A DNA stretch of 64,000 nt. Origin: Pseudomonas fluorescens (GTDB lineage: Bacteria; Pseudomonadota; Gammaproteobacteria; Pseudomonadales; Pseudomonadaceae). Position 1 is the first letter of the stretch; every line of letters starts with the position of its first letter. Below the pieces are notes generated by a model, which saw nothing but the letters and a program-made list of their open reading frames with translations, was not told where the DNA came from and did not search any database. The DNA is taken from positions 1-64,000 of the forward strand of contig NZ_LACC01000014.1 of the NCBI RefSeq assembly GCF_000967965.1. The letters are read 5' to 3'. Made by a program: the position numbers and the translations under genes. Below are positions 7,985 through 15,025 of this stretch, piece after piece.

Positions 7985-8310
7985 CTCCGACGCTATTTAA
8001 AAGGAGCCATCACCGCCTCGCTACCAAACGAAGGGTGGCGACCATACGAAGGTTGGTAGACCGGGCATCGGAACCGGCGCCCCCGAAGGAGCCCTGCGCA
8101 TGGTCACCATAAAAACACCGCCCAGACACTGGGCAGTAAAGGTGACGCTATGCGTCGATGCTACGGGCCTACCAAGCCCGATCACTGATTTTTCAATGAC
8201 CGGCAAACGATAGAACCCAAGCCCACGACGCACAAGCCGGCGGATTCTGTCGCACCGGTAGGCAACGGCGCAAGGTGGTGTAGCTTTCAGGAAGTAATTT
8301 CCCAAGCGAT
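7985..8310 (-). ncRNA. Structured leader RNA of DUF6124-type gene, copy A
   Basis: Read on the minus strand, this leader aligns over most of its length with the plus-strand segment 55850-56176. Identical blocks include AGAATCCGCCGGCTTGTGCG and CAGTGATCGGG. Visible hairpins: CGGGC/GCCCG (8164-8180), CCCAG/CTGGG (near 8131-8143), a long stem pairing 8093-8108 with 8037-8052 (15 of 16 pairs), and inside it GCTCC-TTCG-GGGGC with a UUCG tetraloop. Arms differ from copy B by compensating changes. The stem ends about 60 bases before the gene start. A GGCTCC near the 3' end can pair with the GGAG ribosome site. Confidence 0.75.
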
Positions 8311-8327
8311 TAAACGGGCGCGTTTAA
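8310..8327. promoter_or_regulatory. Perfect palindrome upstream of leader A
   Basis: TTAAACG-GGCG-CGTTTAA, an 18-base inverted repeat at the 5' edge of the structured leader, in the promoter region between the leader and the plus-strand type VI island. A related GTTTAACGGC occurs at the equivalent place before leader B. It could be an operator or promoter element. The remaining gap to 8563 shows only AT-richer sequence. Confidence 0.4.
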
Positions 8328-8563
8328 ATTTCTTTGAGTGGGCCTCCACTGCGCGAAAAATTAACTTATGGAACTATCGCTGTAGGAAATGGGTTGTTGG
8401 TTATTGCGAAAATTCCTATTCGTTCATTTGGCTATGCCATTGGATTGCTTTCAGCACGCGTCCCACCGTCTTATTCGTCGTCGCCCAATATTTTCTTTGC
8501 TCAGCGCTTCTGCCGAGACGAGAGAGAAGGCAACTCAAATCGATGACGATAAGGAAGTTGTAA

Positions 8564-9058
8564 ATGAATGCACCTCTGCACCCCTTGTATACCAACGAAG
8601 TTTCTCCTGAATTTCTCCGCAGTCTGGACAACTCGCCTTTCACCGAGGAGCAACTTGCGCAATTTGCCGAGGAGGCCCGGGCGATCATTGATCAGCAGCG
8701 TGCTTACGTTGAAACACATCCACCTCGCGCTATTTACCGAGTCGCATCCGAGGGCAGTCAGACCCGTGACGGCGGGGTGATCCAGCAAGCGACGTCGCCG
8801 CTGGAGTTCATATTGGACAGCGGTCAAAAAGTACGTGGAGCGCAGAAAGGCGATTTCGTCGTGTATGCCGATGGCAGGACGGCGCAGATCGTAACGACAG
8901 CAGGCGAAGAGAATAGCCATCTGGCGCTGGTCGGTAGTCGTCTGTGCAATGGCGACGAGATCATCAATACATCCCAAGGCATTTGCATGTACGTGGCGCG
9001 TGAAGGCGTGCCCATGGGAGAGGATTTTCTGCCCTCCATAGAGGGAGTAGAGAACTAA
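8564..9058 (+). CDS. PAAR-associated protein of unknown function
   Basis: Protein of 164 residues with no signal peptide. It has an N-terminal helical part (SPEFLRSLDNSPFTEEQLAQ) and a beta-rich, Gly-rich C-terminal half (GQKVRGAQKGDFVVYADG, ALVGSRLCNGDEIINT, VAREGVPM). The start follows an AAGGAAG ribosome site. Its stop overlaps the start of the PAAR effector gene (TAATG), so the two are made together. I recall similar proteins preceding PAAR toxins in other Pseudomonas. The C-terminal half has a PAAR-like feel (GDEI..., VAREGVPM) but lacks the metal-binding Cys/His set. A loading adaptor or accessory spike piece is possible (inference). Confidence 0.75.
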   Translation: MNAPLHPLYTNEVSPEFLRSLDNSPFTEEQLAQFAEEARAIIDQQRAYVETHPPRAIYRVASEGSQTRDGGVIQQATSPLEFILDSGQKVRGAQKGDFVVYADGRTAQIVTTAGEENSHLALVGSRLCNGDEIINTSQGICMYVAREGVPMGEDFLPSIEGVEN

Positions 9059-10140
9059 TGGAGAAAGGATATTTCATCGGCCTGCATGACAAGACCACCT
9101 GCGGCGGCAAAGTGCTGGATGGTGACACCCGAATCATGATGTACGGTATCGCTCATGCGCGCGAAGGTGATCGGGTCACTTGCGGCAAAGATGGCAAGAC
9201 TTATCAGATTGTCGGTGGTATTTCACACAAGATCAGCCATGGCAAAGCTATGGCTGGCACGCTGGATAGTCACAGTAATTGTCCCTGCAAAGCCCAACTG
9301 ATTCCCTCGGTGTTTACGGCCAGCTATCAAAATGAGGCAAGCCCCATGCGGAGTGCTATCAGGGCCGCCGCTCCTCCGACGACCCAAACGGATAGCAGGT
9401 TTACAACGAATCCCCAGATGACAGGTCTGAAACCTGCAGCGAAGGTCACGGCCTCTCTTGGCAATCCTGCTTCTTGCAATCACCCGGACCGAATGGAAGA
9501 ACTGGCCAGCTACATAGCCAATGAGATGAACCGGAACATCACCCACCCTTCGGTTCCGAAAATGAAGGAGCTGAACAGCTATGACCCGGTGGCTGAAAAT
9601 AATAAATACATGGAGATCCCGTTTTACCTGCGACTCGGCCACCAACCCAATTTCCACAGCATCGCCCTTGTCAAGCAAGCCGAGGCGTTTGCGCTGTGGA
9701 CAGAGCGGGTCGGGCAGAATCGGCCCTGGGATCATAAACCGAAGATAAAGGTTCAGTTCGGGGGCGATGTTCGCCATAAACAGGGGAAATATGATTATTT
9801 TTACGATATTTGGTCGAATATTCATTATGGATATGTAGGAATGGCTGCAGGTTTTTCGGAGCAGGTGTTATTGGATGGTGCAGGTGCTGAGCAGATCATT
9901 TCCGACACGGTACGTAAGTTTCAAGATTGGGAAAATAAGCCAGGGCCTCATCGCTCAGATGACATAAAGGGATTAAGGGCGTGGGATGACATTCCAGACA
10001 GAAAGTCTATAACTATTGGCGTGAGCCTCTTCAAAGCTTATTCAACCGGTGGGGTCAGCGCCAAGATAATTATGGATGAAGTGCTTGCAGGTGATCCTTC
10101 TGATTGGGGGAAGGGTATAAGTGTCCACAACTGCAAATAA
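9058..10140 (+). CDS. PAAR-domain type VI effector, toxin-44 C-terminus
   Basis: Effector of 360 residues. Residues 1-85 are a PAAR spike-tip domain (DKTTCGGKVLDGD, AREGDRVTCGKDGKTYQIV, NCPCKAQLIPSV) with the metal-binding Cys/His. A Pro/Thr-rich linker spans about 95-150. The C-terminal 200 residues match what I know as polymorphic toxin type 44 (HKQGKYDYFYDIWSNIHYG, SEQVLLDGAGAEQI, LRAWDDIPDR). The family is predicted to be a nuclease-type toxin, but its activity is not evident here. The immunity gene starts inside its last codons. No type VI structural genes are in the window, so it is an orphan effector. GC content falls towards the 3' end, a sign of transfer. Confidence 0.87.
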   Translation: MEKGYFIGLHDKTTCGGKVLDGDTRIMMYGIAHAREGDRVTCGKDGKTYQIVGGISHKISHGKAMAGTLDSHSNCPCKAQLIPSVFTASYQNEASPMRSAIRAAAPPTTQTDSRFTTNPQMTGLKPAAKVTASLGNPASCNHPDRMEELASYIANEMNRNITHPSVPKMKELNSYDPVAENNKYMEIPFYLRLGHQPNFHSIALVKQAEAFALWTERVGQNRPWDHKPKIKVQFGGDVRHKQGKYDYFYDIWSNIHYGYVGMAAGFSEQVLLDGAGAEQIISDTVRKFQDWENKPGPHRSDDIKGLRAWDDIPDRKSITIGVSLFKAYSTGGVSAKIIMDEVLAGDPSDWGKGISVHNCK

Positions 10141-10534
10141 AAAGGCTCGCTTTTATCTCAAGCGCAGACTGTTAACGCTATTGCTGCTTATTTATCTTGT
10201 CTGGTACGTCACCGTCCCGAGGGTAAAAATCTATTTCTCGGAAGAAGGAAATGGGAAGATGGAATTTATCCTAAATACTCAACACGATATCTTTAGAGGT
10301 GACATTTCTCCCGGCGAATCTACAGGGGGGGCTGGCCATCTTTTTCCCGATGATGATTTCTTTATGCGGCTTGACTGGACGGCCTCAAATAAAAGTCATT
10401 GTGTAATGATAAGCCCTAGCTGGCCAACGACCAGTATCTACATCGCAGCGGATGGGGTTCTCGACAAAAGCCCAAGCAGCAGTACGGATTCGGATCGCTT
10501 GAAACAATGCATCACGGATACCGCGAGCCCATAG
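10121..10534 (+). CDS. Putative toxin-44 immunity protein, copy 1
   Basis: Protein of 137 residues starting at GTG, overlapping the toxin gene by 20 bases. It has an N-terminal membrane anchor (LLTLLLLIYLVWYVTV, about residues 16-31) with positive residues before it, and a periplasmic domain with ILNTQHDIFRGDISPG, HLFPDDDFFMRLDW and CVMISPSWP. It is homologous to the product of 11518-11949. Position, overlap and membrane anchoring fit an immunity protein guarding the periplasm or inner membrane, which suggests the toxin is neutralised there (inference). Base composition is AT-rich compared with neighbours. Confidence 0.75.
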   Translation: MSTTANKKARFYLKRRLLTLLLLIYLVWYVTVPRVKIYFSEEGNGKMEFILNTQHDIFRGDISPGESTGGAGHLFPDDDFFMRLDWTASNKSHCVMISPSWPTTSIYIAADGVLDKSPSSSTDSDRLKQCITDTASP

Positions 10535-10567
10535 AAAGGTGCCGTTTTTTTTCTGCCTTTTCCATCG

Positions 10568-10750
10568 CCTTCGCGAGCAGGCTCGCTCCCACAATTAATC
10601 GCAGGCACTCACAAAGGCTGAGTACTCAGGAGATCCACTGTGGGAGCGGGCTTGCCCGCGAAGAGGTTATCCCAGGCAACCAAGTTCTCCAGCCCGAACG
10701 CACTTATCAGGACAACAAATCATCTGTGGCGAGGGAGCTTGCTCCCGTTT
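10568..10750. repeat. REP cluster in the effector island
   Basis: A REPIN of mixed type (CGCGAGCAGGCTCGCTCCCAC and GTGGGAGCGGGCTTGCCCGCG) at 10568-10665, then a half-unit GTGGCGAGGGAGCTTGCTCCCG at 10724-10747. Together with unassigned sequence to about 10880 they fill the gap between the two toxin-immunity cassettes. No gene is seen in the gap. Confidence 0.75.
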
Positions 10751-10937
10751 ACTTGCGAAGCAGGTGCCTTGATTCAGGCTGCCTGTGACATTGGGTTCAT
10801 TGCTATCGGTACCGCTACGCCATCCAGCGGGAGAACCGAGCCATCAAGCACAGGGTGACTATCAGGCGCAGATATTAGAAGACGCCGATATCGCTGGAAA
10901 AATGAATCGAAAAATCCAGCGTCCGGCCGTGCTGTAA

Positions 10938-11537
10938 ATGAAGGAATTGATCAACTATGAAAGTAGCGCAGCCGCCAGGAAATTTCTGGAACTACCATGG
11001 TACGCCAGACTGGCTGGACCACCGAATTTCAACGCTATCGCGTTGGCGAAGAAGCTTGAGGCGATGGCGATCTGGACTAAACAAGTGGGTCAAAATATGG
11101 AGTGGGATCATAAGCCGAAGCTTCGTGAACTATTCCCCGGAGTCCGGCACAAGCAAGGGAAGTACCTGTACTACTACGATATTTGGTCGAACATCCACTA
11201 CGGTTATGTCGGAATCATAGGGGGGCTTTCCGAAAGCTTGCTGCTAGACGGCGCAGGGGCCGAACAAATTGCATCAGATACCTTGCGCAAGGCCGAAGAG
11301 TTACGAACAACCCCCAAAAAGGATAGAGAACTCCCTGGCCCTCGTCCTACAGCCAGCCCTTGGACTCAATTGCGATCATGGGATGATGTAGCTGATAGAG
11401 TGTCGATAAGTATCGGTATAAAGCTCGCCAATCAGCACCCTAATGGCGGGATAACAGCGCAGATGATCATGAATAAAGTGTTGGCGGTAGCTCCAGAGAA
11501 TTGGGGAGATGGAGTCAGTGTCCACGTCTGTAAATAA
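10938..11537 (+). CDS. Orphan toxin-44 domain lacking PAAR
   Basis: Protein of 199 residues, nearly the whole length matching the toxin domain of the effector at 9058 (RHKQGKYLYYYDIWSNIHYG, LLLDGAGAEQIASDT, LRSWDDVADRVSI). There is no PAAR or signal. Homology to the upstream effector continues before the ATG: codons from 10902 read MNRKIQRPAVL then TAA, where the first copy reads MNRNITHPSVPK. So a Lys codon has become a stop and the linker is cut off. No strong ribosome site precedes the ATG. It is a displaced C-terminal tip, possibly a recombination reservoir, and may be poorly expressed. Confidence 0.75.
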   Translation: MKELINYESSAAARKFLELPWYARLAGPPNFNAIALAKKLEAMAIWTKQVGQNMEWDHKPKLRELFPGVRHKQGKYLYYYDIWSNIHYGYVGIIGGLSESLLLDGAGAEQIASDTLRKAEELRTTPKKDRELPGPRPTASPWTQLRSWDDVADRVSISIGIKLANQHPNGGITAQMIMNKVLAVAPENWGDGVSVHVCK

Positions 11538-11949
11538 ACCACGATTTCGGTACATAGGATGGCTATGGATTCCATTGTTTCCGCTGCTGGTACTGCAGTT
11601 GATGGCCCTATGGAATATTTATGTTCTACCCAGCGCAACCGTCAATTATTCCAAGGATGCCGAGCGGGGATTGCGGTACACATGGAACGTCCAAGACCGG
11701 ATATACAGGGGACGGATGTCTCCCGGAGGTGCCACCAGTGACCACGGATATCTATTTCCGGATACCGAATTTTTCATGGAGTTTTCTTGGGCTGTTGAGA
11801 ACGAGCGTTGGCACTGCATCAGCATCACACCGAAGTGGCCCAACATGCATATTTTCCTCGACGCCGACGGCAACATTGATATGCAGAAAGGAAGTGGTAT
11901 TGATGTAGATAGGTTGAAAGAGTGCCAATGGGATTTGGTGAAACCATAA
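11518..11949 (+). CDS. Putative toxin-44 immunity protein, copy 2
   Basis: Protein of 143 residues from a GTG that overlaps the toxin stop by 20 bases, exactly as in copy 1 (both begin MST, with N-K a few codons on). An in-frame ATG 9 bases upstream is the alternative start. There is an N-terminal membrane segment (LWIPLFPLLVLQLMALW), then VQDRIYRGRMSPGG, GYLFPDTEFFMEFSW and CISITPKWPN shared with copy 1. The divergence between the two immunity proteins implies specificity for their own toxin (inference). Confidence 0.73.
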   Translation: MSTSVNKPRFRYIGWLWIPLFPLLVLQLMALWNIYVLPSATVNYSKDAERGLRYTWNVQDRIYRGRMSPGGATSDHGYLFPDTEFFMEFSWAVENERWHCISITPKWPNMHIFLDADGNIDMQKGSGIDVDRLKECQWDLVKP

Positions 11950-11953
11950 TCGC

Positions 11954-11977
11954 AAACGGCACCGAAAGGTGCCGTTT
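11954..11977 (+). terminator. Hairpin terminator of immunity gene 2
   Basis: AAACGGCACC-GAAA-GGTGCCGTTT, a perfect 10-base stem with a GAAA loop, 4 bases after the stop codon. The poly-T is weak. Immunity gene 1 keeps only the right half of this hairpin (AAAGGTGCCG at 10535). Confidence 0.75.
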
Positions 11978-12097
11978 CCGTTTGGGCTTGCTCACGATAG
12001 GGGGCGTCCAGTCGCAAGTGTTGTGACTGATACACCGCAATCGTCGGAATGCCGCCCGGAGCAAGCTCGCTCCTACGAGGGCCAGTGTTCAGACCAG

Positions 12098-12484
12098 CTA
12101 AACGACCTCCGCCCCCCGCGCCTCCAGCAATTCGCGCAACACCGACCGATGACAATGCGCTTCATCCTCGCAGTAACAGCCCACGGCCAGGGACGTTTGA
12201 TGGGACAGCGCGGCCAGCAGGTCCAGTAACTGACTGGCCGCGGGCTGGCTCATCTCGGCCTTGAACTTGCGCCGGAACACCTCCCAGGCCTTGGCATCTT
12301 GCGCAGCCTTGGCCTCGGCCACCAGCTGCGCACTAGGCGACAGCAGCGGCTGCCAGACATCATAAAAGTCCAGACGGGCGAATTCGGCTTTCGGTACGCC
12401 ACGGGGAGGGCGGCGGACTGTGCCCAGGCGCAAACCTTCGTCGGGTCGCCGGGGTGAACCGAGTTGGACGATATGGACCGCCAT
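12098..12484 (-). CDS. DUF488 family protein
   Basis: Cytoplasmic protein of 128 residues. The DUF488 pattern is visible: a start of VHIVQLGSPRRPDEGLRLG, a middle FYDVWQPLLSPS, and a C-terminal Cys-rich motif VGCYCEDEAHCHRSVL typical of this family (predicted nucleic-acid or metal-related, role unknown). The ATG chosen gives MAVHIVQLG. A longer reading frame upstream runs through the coding strand of pcs and is not supported. It starts 2 bases after the pcs stop, so the two are co-transcribed. Confidence 0.85.
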   Translation of the reverse strand: MAVHIVQLGSPRRPDEGLRLGTVRRPPRGVPKAEFARLDFYDVWQPLLSPSAQLVAEAKAAQDAKAWEVFRRKFKAEMSQPAASQLLDLLAALSHQTSLAVGCYCEDEAHCHRSVLRELLEARGAEVV

Positions 12485-12486
12485 GG

Positions 12487-13209
12487 CTACTTGAGCCTCG
12501 ATTCGTCGAACCACTCCAGCGCCGTGCGCCACAGGCAGATGCCCAGGAAGTACGCCGACATCAGCAGCCACAGCCCCATCACCAACGGATTGATCTGCGG
12601 ATGGTTGAGCACCAGTGACAGGCTGCACAGTAACCAGATGGCCGTTACAGCAATGTTGATCGGCATGAACCGGCGCACGCGAAACGGGTGCAGGAACTTC
12701 ATCCGGGTCACGGTCAGCAGCGCCAGGCCGATGACCGTGACGAAGGTGATCCACGGCGACGGGGCGATGATGTACAGGCACAGGGCAACTACGTTCCAGG
12801 CGGCGGGGAAACCCTGGAAGTAGTTATCGGTGCTCTTCATGTTGACGTTGCAGAAGCAGAACAGCGACGACACCAGAATCAGCGACACGCTCAGCAGCAA
12901 GGTGTAGTCCGGCAACGGGATGTAGCGATAGATGAACAGTGCCGGGATAAACACGTACGTCAGGTAGTCGATCACCAGGTCGAGGATCGAGCCATCGAAA
13001 CTCGGCAACACCGACTGCACGTTGACCTTGCGTGCCAGCGCACCGTCCAGTCCGTCGACGATCAGGGCGACACCCAGCCACAGCAGGCAATGGGTCGGCT
13101 GGTTATCCAGCAGGGACAGGGTGGCGAGGAAAGCGGTGACCACGCCAGTGGCGGTAAAGCCATGGGCGCCCCATGCTTTGAGCCTGGCGATGTACAGGGT
13201 TGAAATCAC
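12487..13209 (-). CDS. pcs: Phosphatidylcholine synthase
   Basis: Integral membrane enzyme of 240 residues that condenses CDP-diacylglycerol with choline to make phosphatidylcholine. The CDP-alcohol phosphotransferase motif is DGLDGALARKVNVQSVLPSFDG, with D-G-x2-A-R and the downstream G/D residues. About seven hydrophobic helices follow. I chose a GTG start (VISTLYIARLKAWGAHG) because it has a GGAG ribosome site and fits known Pseudomonas Pcs lengths. It is followed closely by the DUF488 gene. Confidence 0.9.
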   Translation of the reverse strand: MISTLYIARLKAWGAHGFTATGVVTAFLATLSLLDNQPTHCLLWLGVALIVDGLDGALARKVNVQSVLPSFDGSILDLVIDYLTYVFIPALFIYRYIPLPDYTLLLSVSLILVSSLFCFCNVNMKSTDNYFQGFPAAWNVVALCLYIIAPSPWITFVTVIGLALLTVTRMKFLHPFRVRRFMPINIAVTAIWLLCSLSLVLNHPQINPLVMGLWLLMSAYFLGICLWRTALEWFDESRLK

Positions 13210-13466
13210 GGGGGCGTTCTCCAGTGAATGAAGCAAGCCAGTTGTCACCCCGCGTACGGGGCGGTGGCAAACCGGGTCGGGTTGCAGGTATCGACCGGGT
13301 ATCCGGGAATAAGGTTCACCACCTATGAATCTTAGCTGCGCCCTAAAGAAATACCCCGGAGCAATCCGCGGTAGCGCGGGCGGGTCAGCCCAACGGTGCT
13401 GGCACATTCGCCGGCGGGGGCTATCGTTGCCTGACTGGATAAACGCCCTTCAAGAGGAAAAACGTC

Positions 13467-14198
13467 ATGAACACCAGCGATCTGCTCGAACAATTACTGC
13501 GCGCCGGCCAGGGCTCGATGGCGCAACAGGGTGGCGCTGGCGCGTCGGCCCAGGGCGGGCTCGGCGATCTGGGTGGTTTGCTCGGCGGCTTGTTGGGCGG
13601 TGGTGCTGGTGCAGGTGGCGGCGGTGGTGGCGCAGGGTTGGGCGATTTGCTCGGTGGCTTGCTCGGCGGTGGTTCGCCGATGGGCGGCGCACCGCAAAGT
13701 CGTTCCGCTGGCGGCACCCATTATGCGGCGCTGGCGTCCCTGGGCATGATGGCGTTCCAGGCGTACCAGGCTTGGCAGCGCAGTCAGGCGTCAGCACCGC
13801 AAGAAGCGCCACGGACCGTGGACTTGCTGGCTGGCCCGGAGGCCGAGGAGCACAGCCATGCGATCCTGCGAGCATTGATTGCGGCGGCCAAGGCCGATGG
13901 CCGCATCGATGAAGCCGAGAAGCAGATGATCAGCACTGAAATCGGCCGTCACACCGACGATCCGCAATTGCAGCAATGGCTGGACGACGAGGTCGCCAAG
14001 CCACTGGACGCCAATGACGTCGCGCAATCGGCCACCGACCCCGGCATAGCTTCGGAGATGTATCTGGCCAGCGTGATGCTGGTGGACGACCAGCAGGACG
14101 CCGAGCGCAACTATCTGGATGAACTGGCCGCGGCGTTGCAGATCGAGCCGGAGCTGCAATTGCATCTGGAACAGCAGGCCAAGGGCGTTGCGGCCTAA
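13467..14198 (+). CDS. TerB-like / DUF533 protein
   Basis: Protein of 243 residues. Residues 25-75 are extremely Gly-rich with repeats of LGGLLGG and a run of Gly. The C-terminal part (about 120-240) is a TerB/DUF533 helical domain (HAILRALIAAAKADGRIDE, YLDELAAALQIEPELQLHLE) like E. coli YebE. A short hydrophobic stretch (YAALASLGMMAFQAYQAW) may attach it to the inner membrane. Its function is unknown; the family is linked to envelope stress. It is monocistronic, convergent with the lipoprotein gene at 14301. Confidence 0.85.
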   Translation: MNTSDLLEQLLRAGQGSMAQQGGAGASAQGGLGDLGGLLGGLLGGGAGAGGGGGGAGLGDLLGGLLGGGSPMGGAPQSRSAGGTHYAALASLGMMAFQAYQAWQRSQASAPQEAPRTVDLLAGPEAEEHSHAILRALIAAAKADGRIDEAEKQMISTEIGRHTDDPQLQQWLDDEVAKPLDANDVAQSATDPGIASEMYLASVMLVDDQQDAERNYLDELAAALQIEPELQLHLEQQAKGVAA

Positions 14199-14263
14199 AT
14201 TACCTTGGGCAACTGAAACGAGGGGATGAAGGAGTGACCACAAGAGTCAGGAAGGAACTCCAT

Positions 14264-14291
14264 GTGGCGAGGGAGCAAGCTCCCTCGCCAC
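14264..14291. repeat. REP hairpin between convergent genes
   Basis: GTGGCGAGGGAGC followed by its inverse GCTCCCTCGCCAC, a compact near-perfect palindrome of the second REP family. It probably acts as a bidirectional 3' hairpin. Confidence 0.8.
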
Positions 14292-14300
14292 CTGAGCGTG

Positions 14301-14975
14301 TTACTTGAGGAACGCCTGGAAGTCGGTACCCAGTTTGTCGATCGCCGCCTTGAAGTCCTTGGCGGTAATCTTCTGGCTTTCGTTTTCCAGGGCGGTACCG
14401 AACACCTTGCGTACCACTTTGGCCACGGTCTGGTTGCTCTTCGCGTCGATGAACTCGGCTTCGATGAACAGGGTGGTGTCCTGGTCACGGTGACCGGTAG
14501 CAGCCTGTGTTGCCCCGACTACAGCCGCGATGGGCACCACTTCATACCACTTCATGCCTTCGTTCTCGGCATTCACCCCGGTAATCGCCGCACGCATGAT
14601 CAGAGGGCGGGAACCCGCCGGAGCGGACGAGGTGTTGGACACTACGCGGTACTTCTGACCCAGGGAGGCCTTGGCCTTGCTGGTCATGTAGTTCTGAATG
14701 TCAGTCAGCGTCTGTTTGTTGACACGCTCGTCGGGTTTGGGGGCCGGGTAGAGCTCCAGTTTGTTGAACACCACGGTGTCATAGGCATTCGGGTTCCACG
14801 AAGGGCTGACCCAACGCATCGCGGTACCGCCGCTCGGCGTTTCGACTTCCTGCAGGTTGTTGTAGTTGGACAGGAAGCCTGAGTATTGCTCCTTCTCCGT
14901 CACTTTCGAGGTGCAACCGCCTAGCAGCAGGCTGGCCAGCGTGGCGCCGACGAGCAGTTTTCGGGACAGATTCAT
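14301..14975 (-). CDS. DUF3313 lipoprotein
   Basis: Lipoprotein of 224 residues. The lipobox is LASLLLGGCTS, with Cys at about 21. The mature part has the DUF3313 pattern (YSGFLSNYNNL, TAMRWVSPSWNPNAYDTVV, LRIMRAAITGV-like segment, ALENESQKITAKDF). It probably sits on the inner leaflet of the outer membrane. The start was chosen at MNLSRKLLVGATL to give a proper signal; 18 in-frame codons upstream are unlikely. It lies 50 bases downstream of the FadL-type porin and may be co-transcribed with it. Confidence 0.85.
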   Translation of the reverse strand: MNLSRKLLVGATLASLLLGGCTSKVTEKEQYSGFLSNYNNLQEVETPSGGTAMRWVSPSWNPNAYDTVVFNKLELYPAPKPDERVNKQTLTDIQNYMTSKAKASLGQKYRVVSNTSSAPAGSRPLIMRAAITGVNAENEGMKWYEVVPIAAVVGATQAATGHRDQDTTLFIEAEFIDAKSNQTVAKVVRKVFGTALENESQKITAKDFKAAIDKLGTDFQAFLK

Positions 14976-15025
14976 AGTGGTGTTTACTCCTTGGAAGAAA
15001 TCTTCGTTCTTTTGTTTACAAGACA

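Noticed and set aside
8021..8305. A 94-codon minus-strand reading frame inside leader A
   Set aside because: The matching frame in leader B is broken by several stop codons, while base-pairing is kept. The RNA, not the protein, is conserved.
12485..12781. N-terminal extension of the DUF488 protein to 227 residues
   Set aside because: The extra part lies within the pcs coding region and has no family similarity; the ATG at 12484 fits known proteins.
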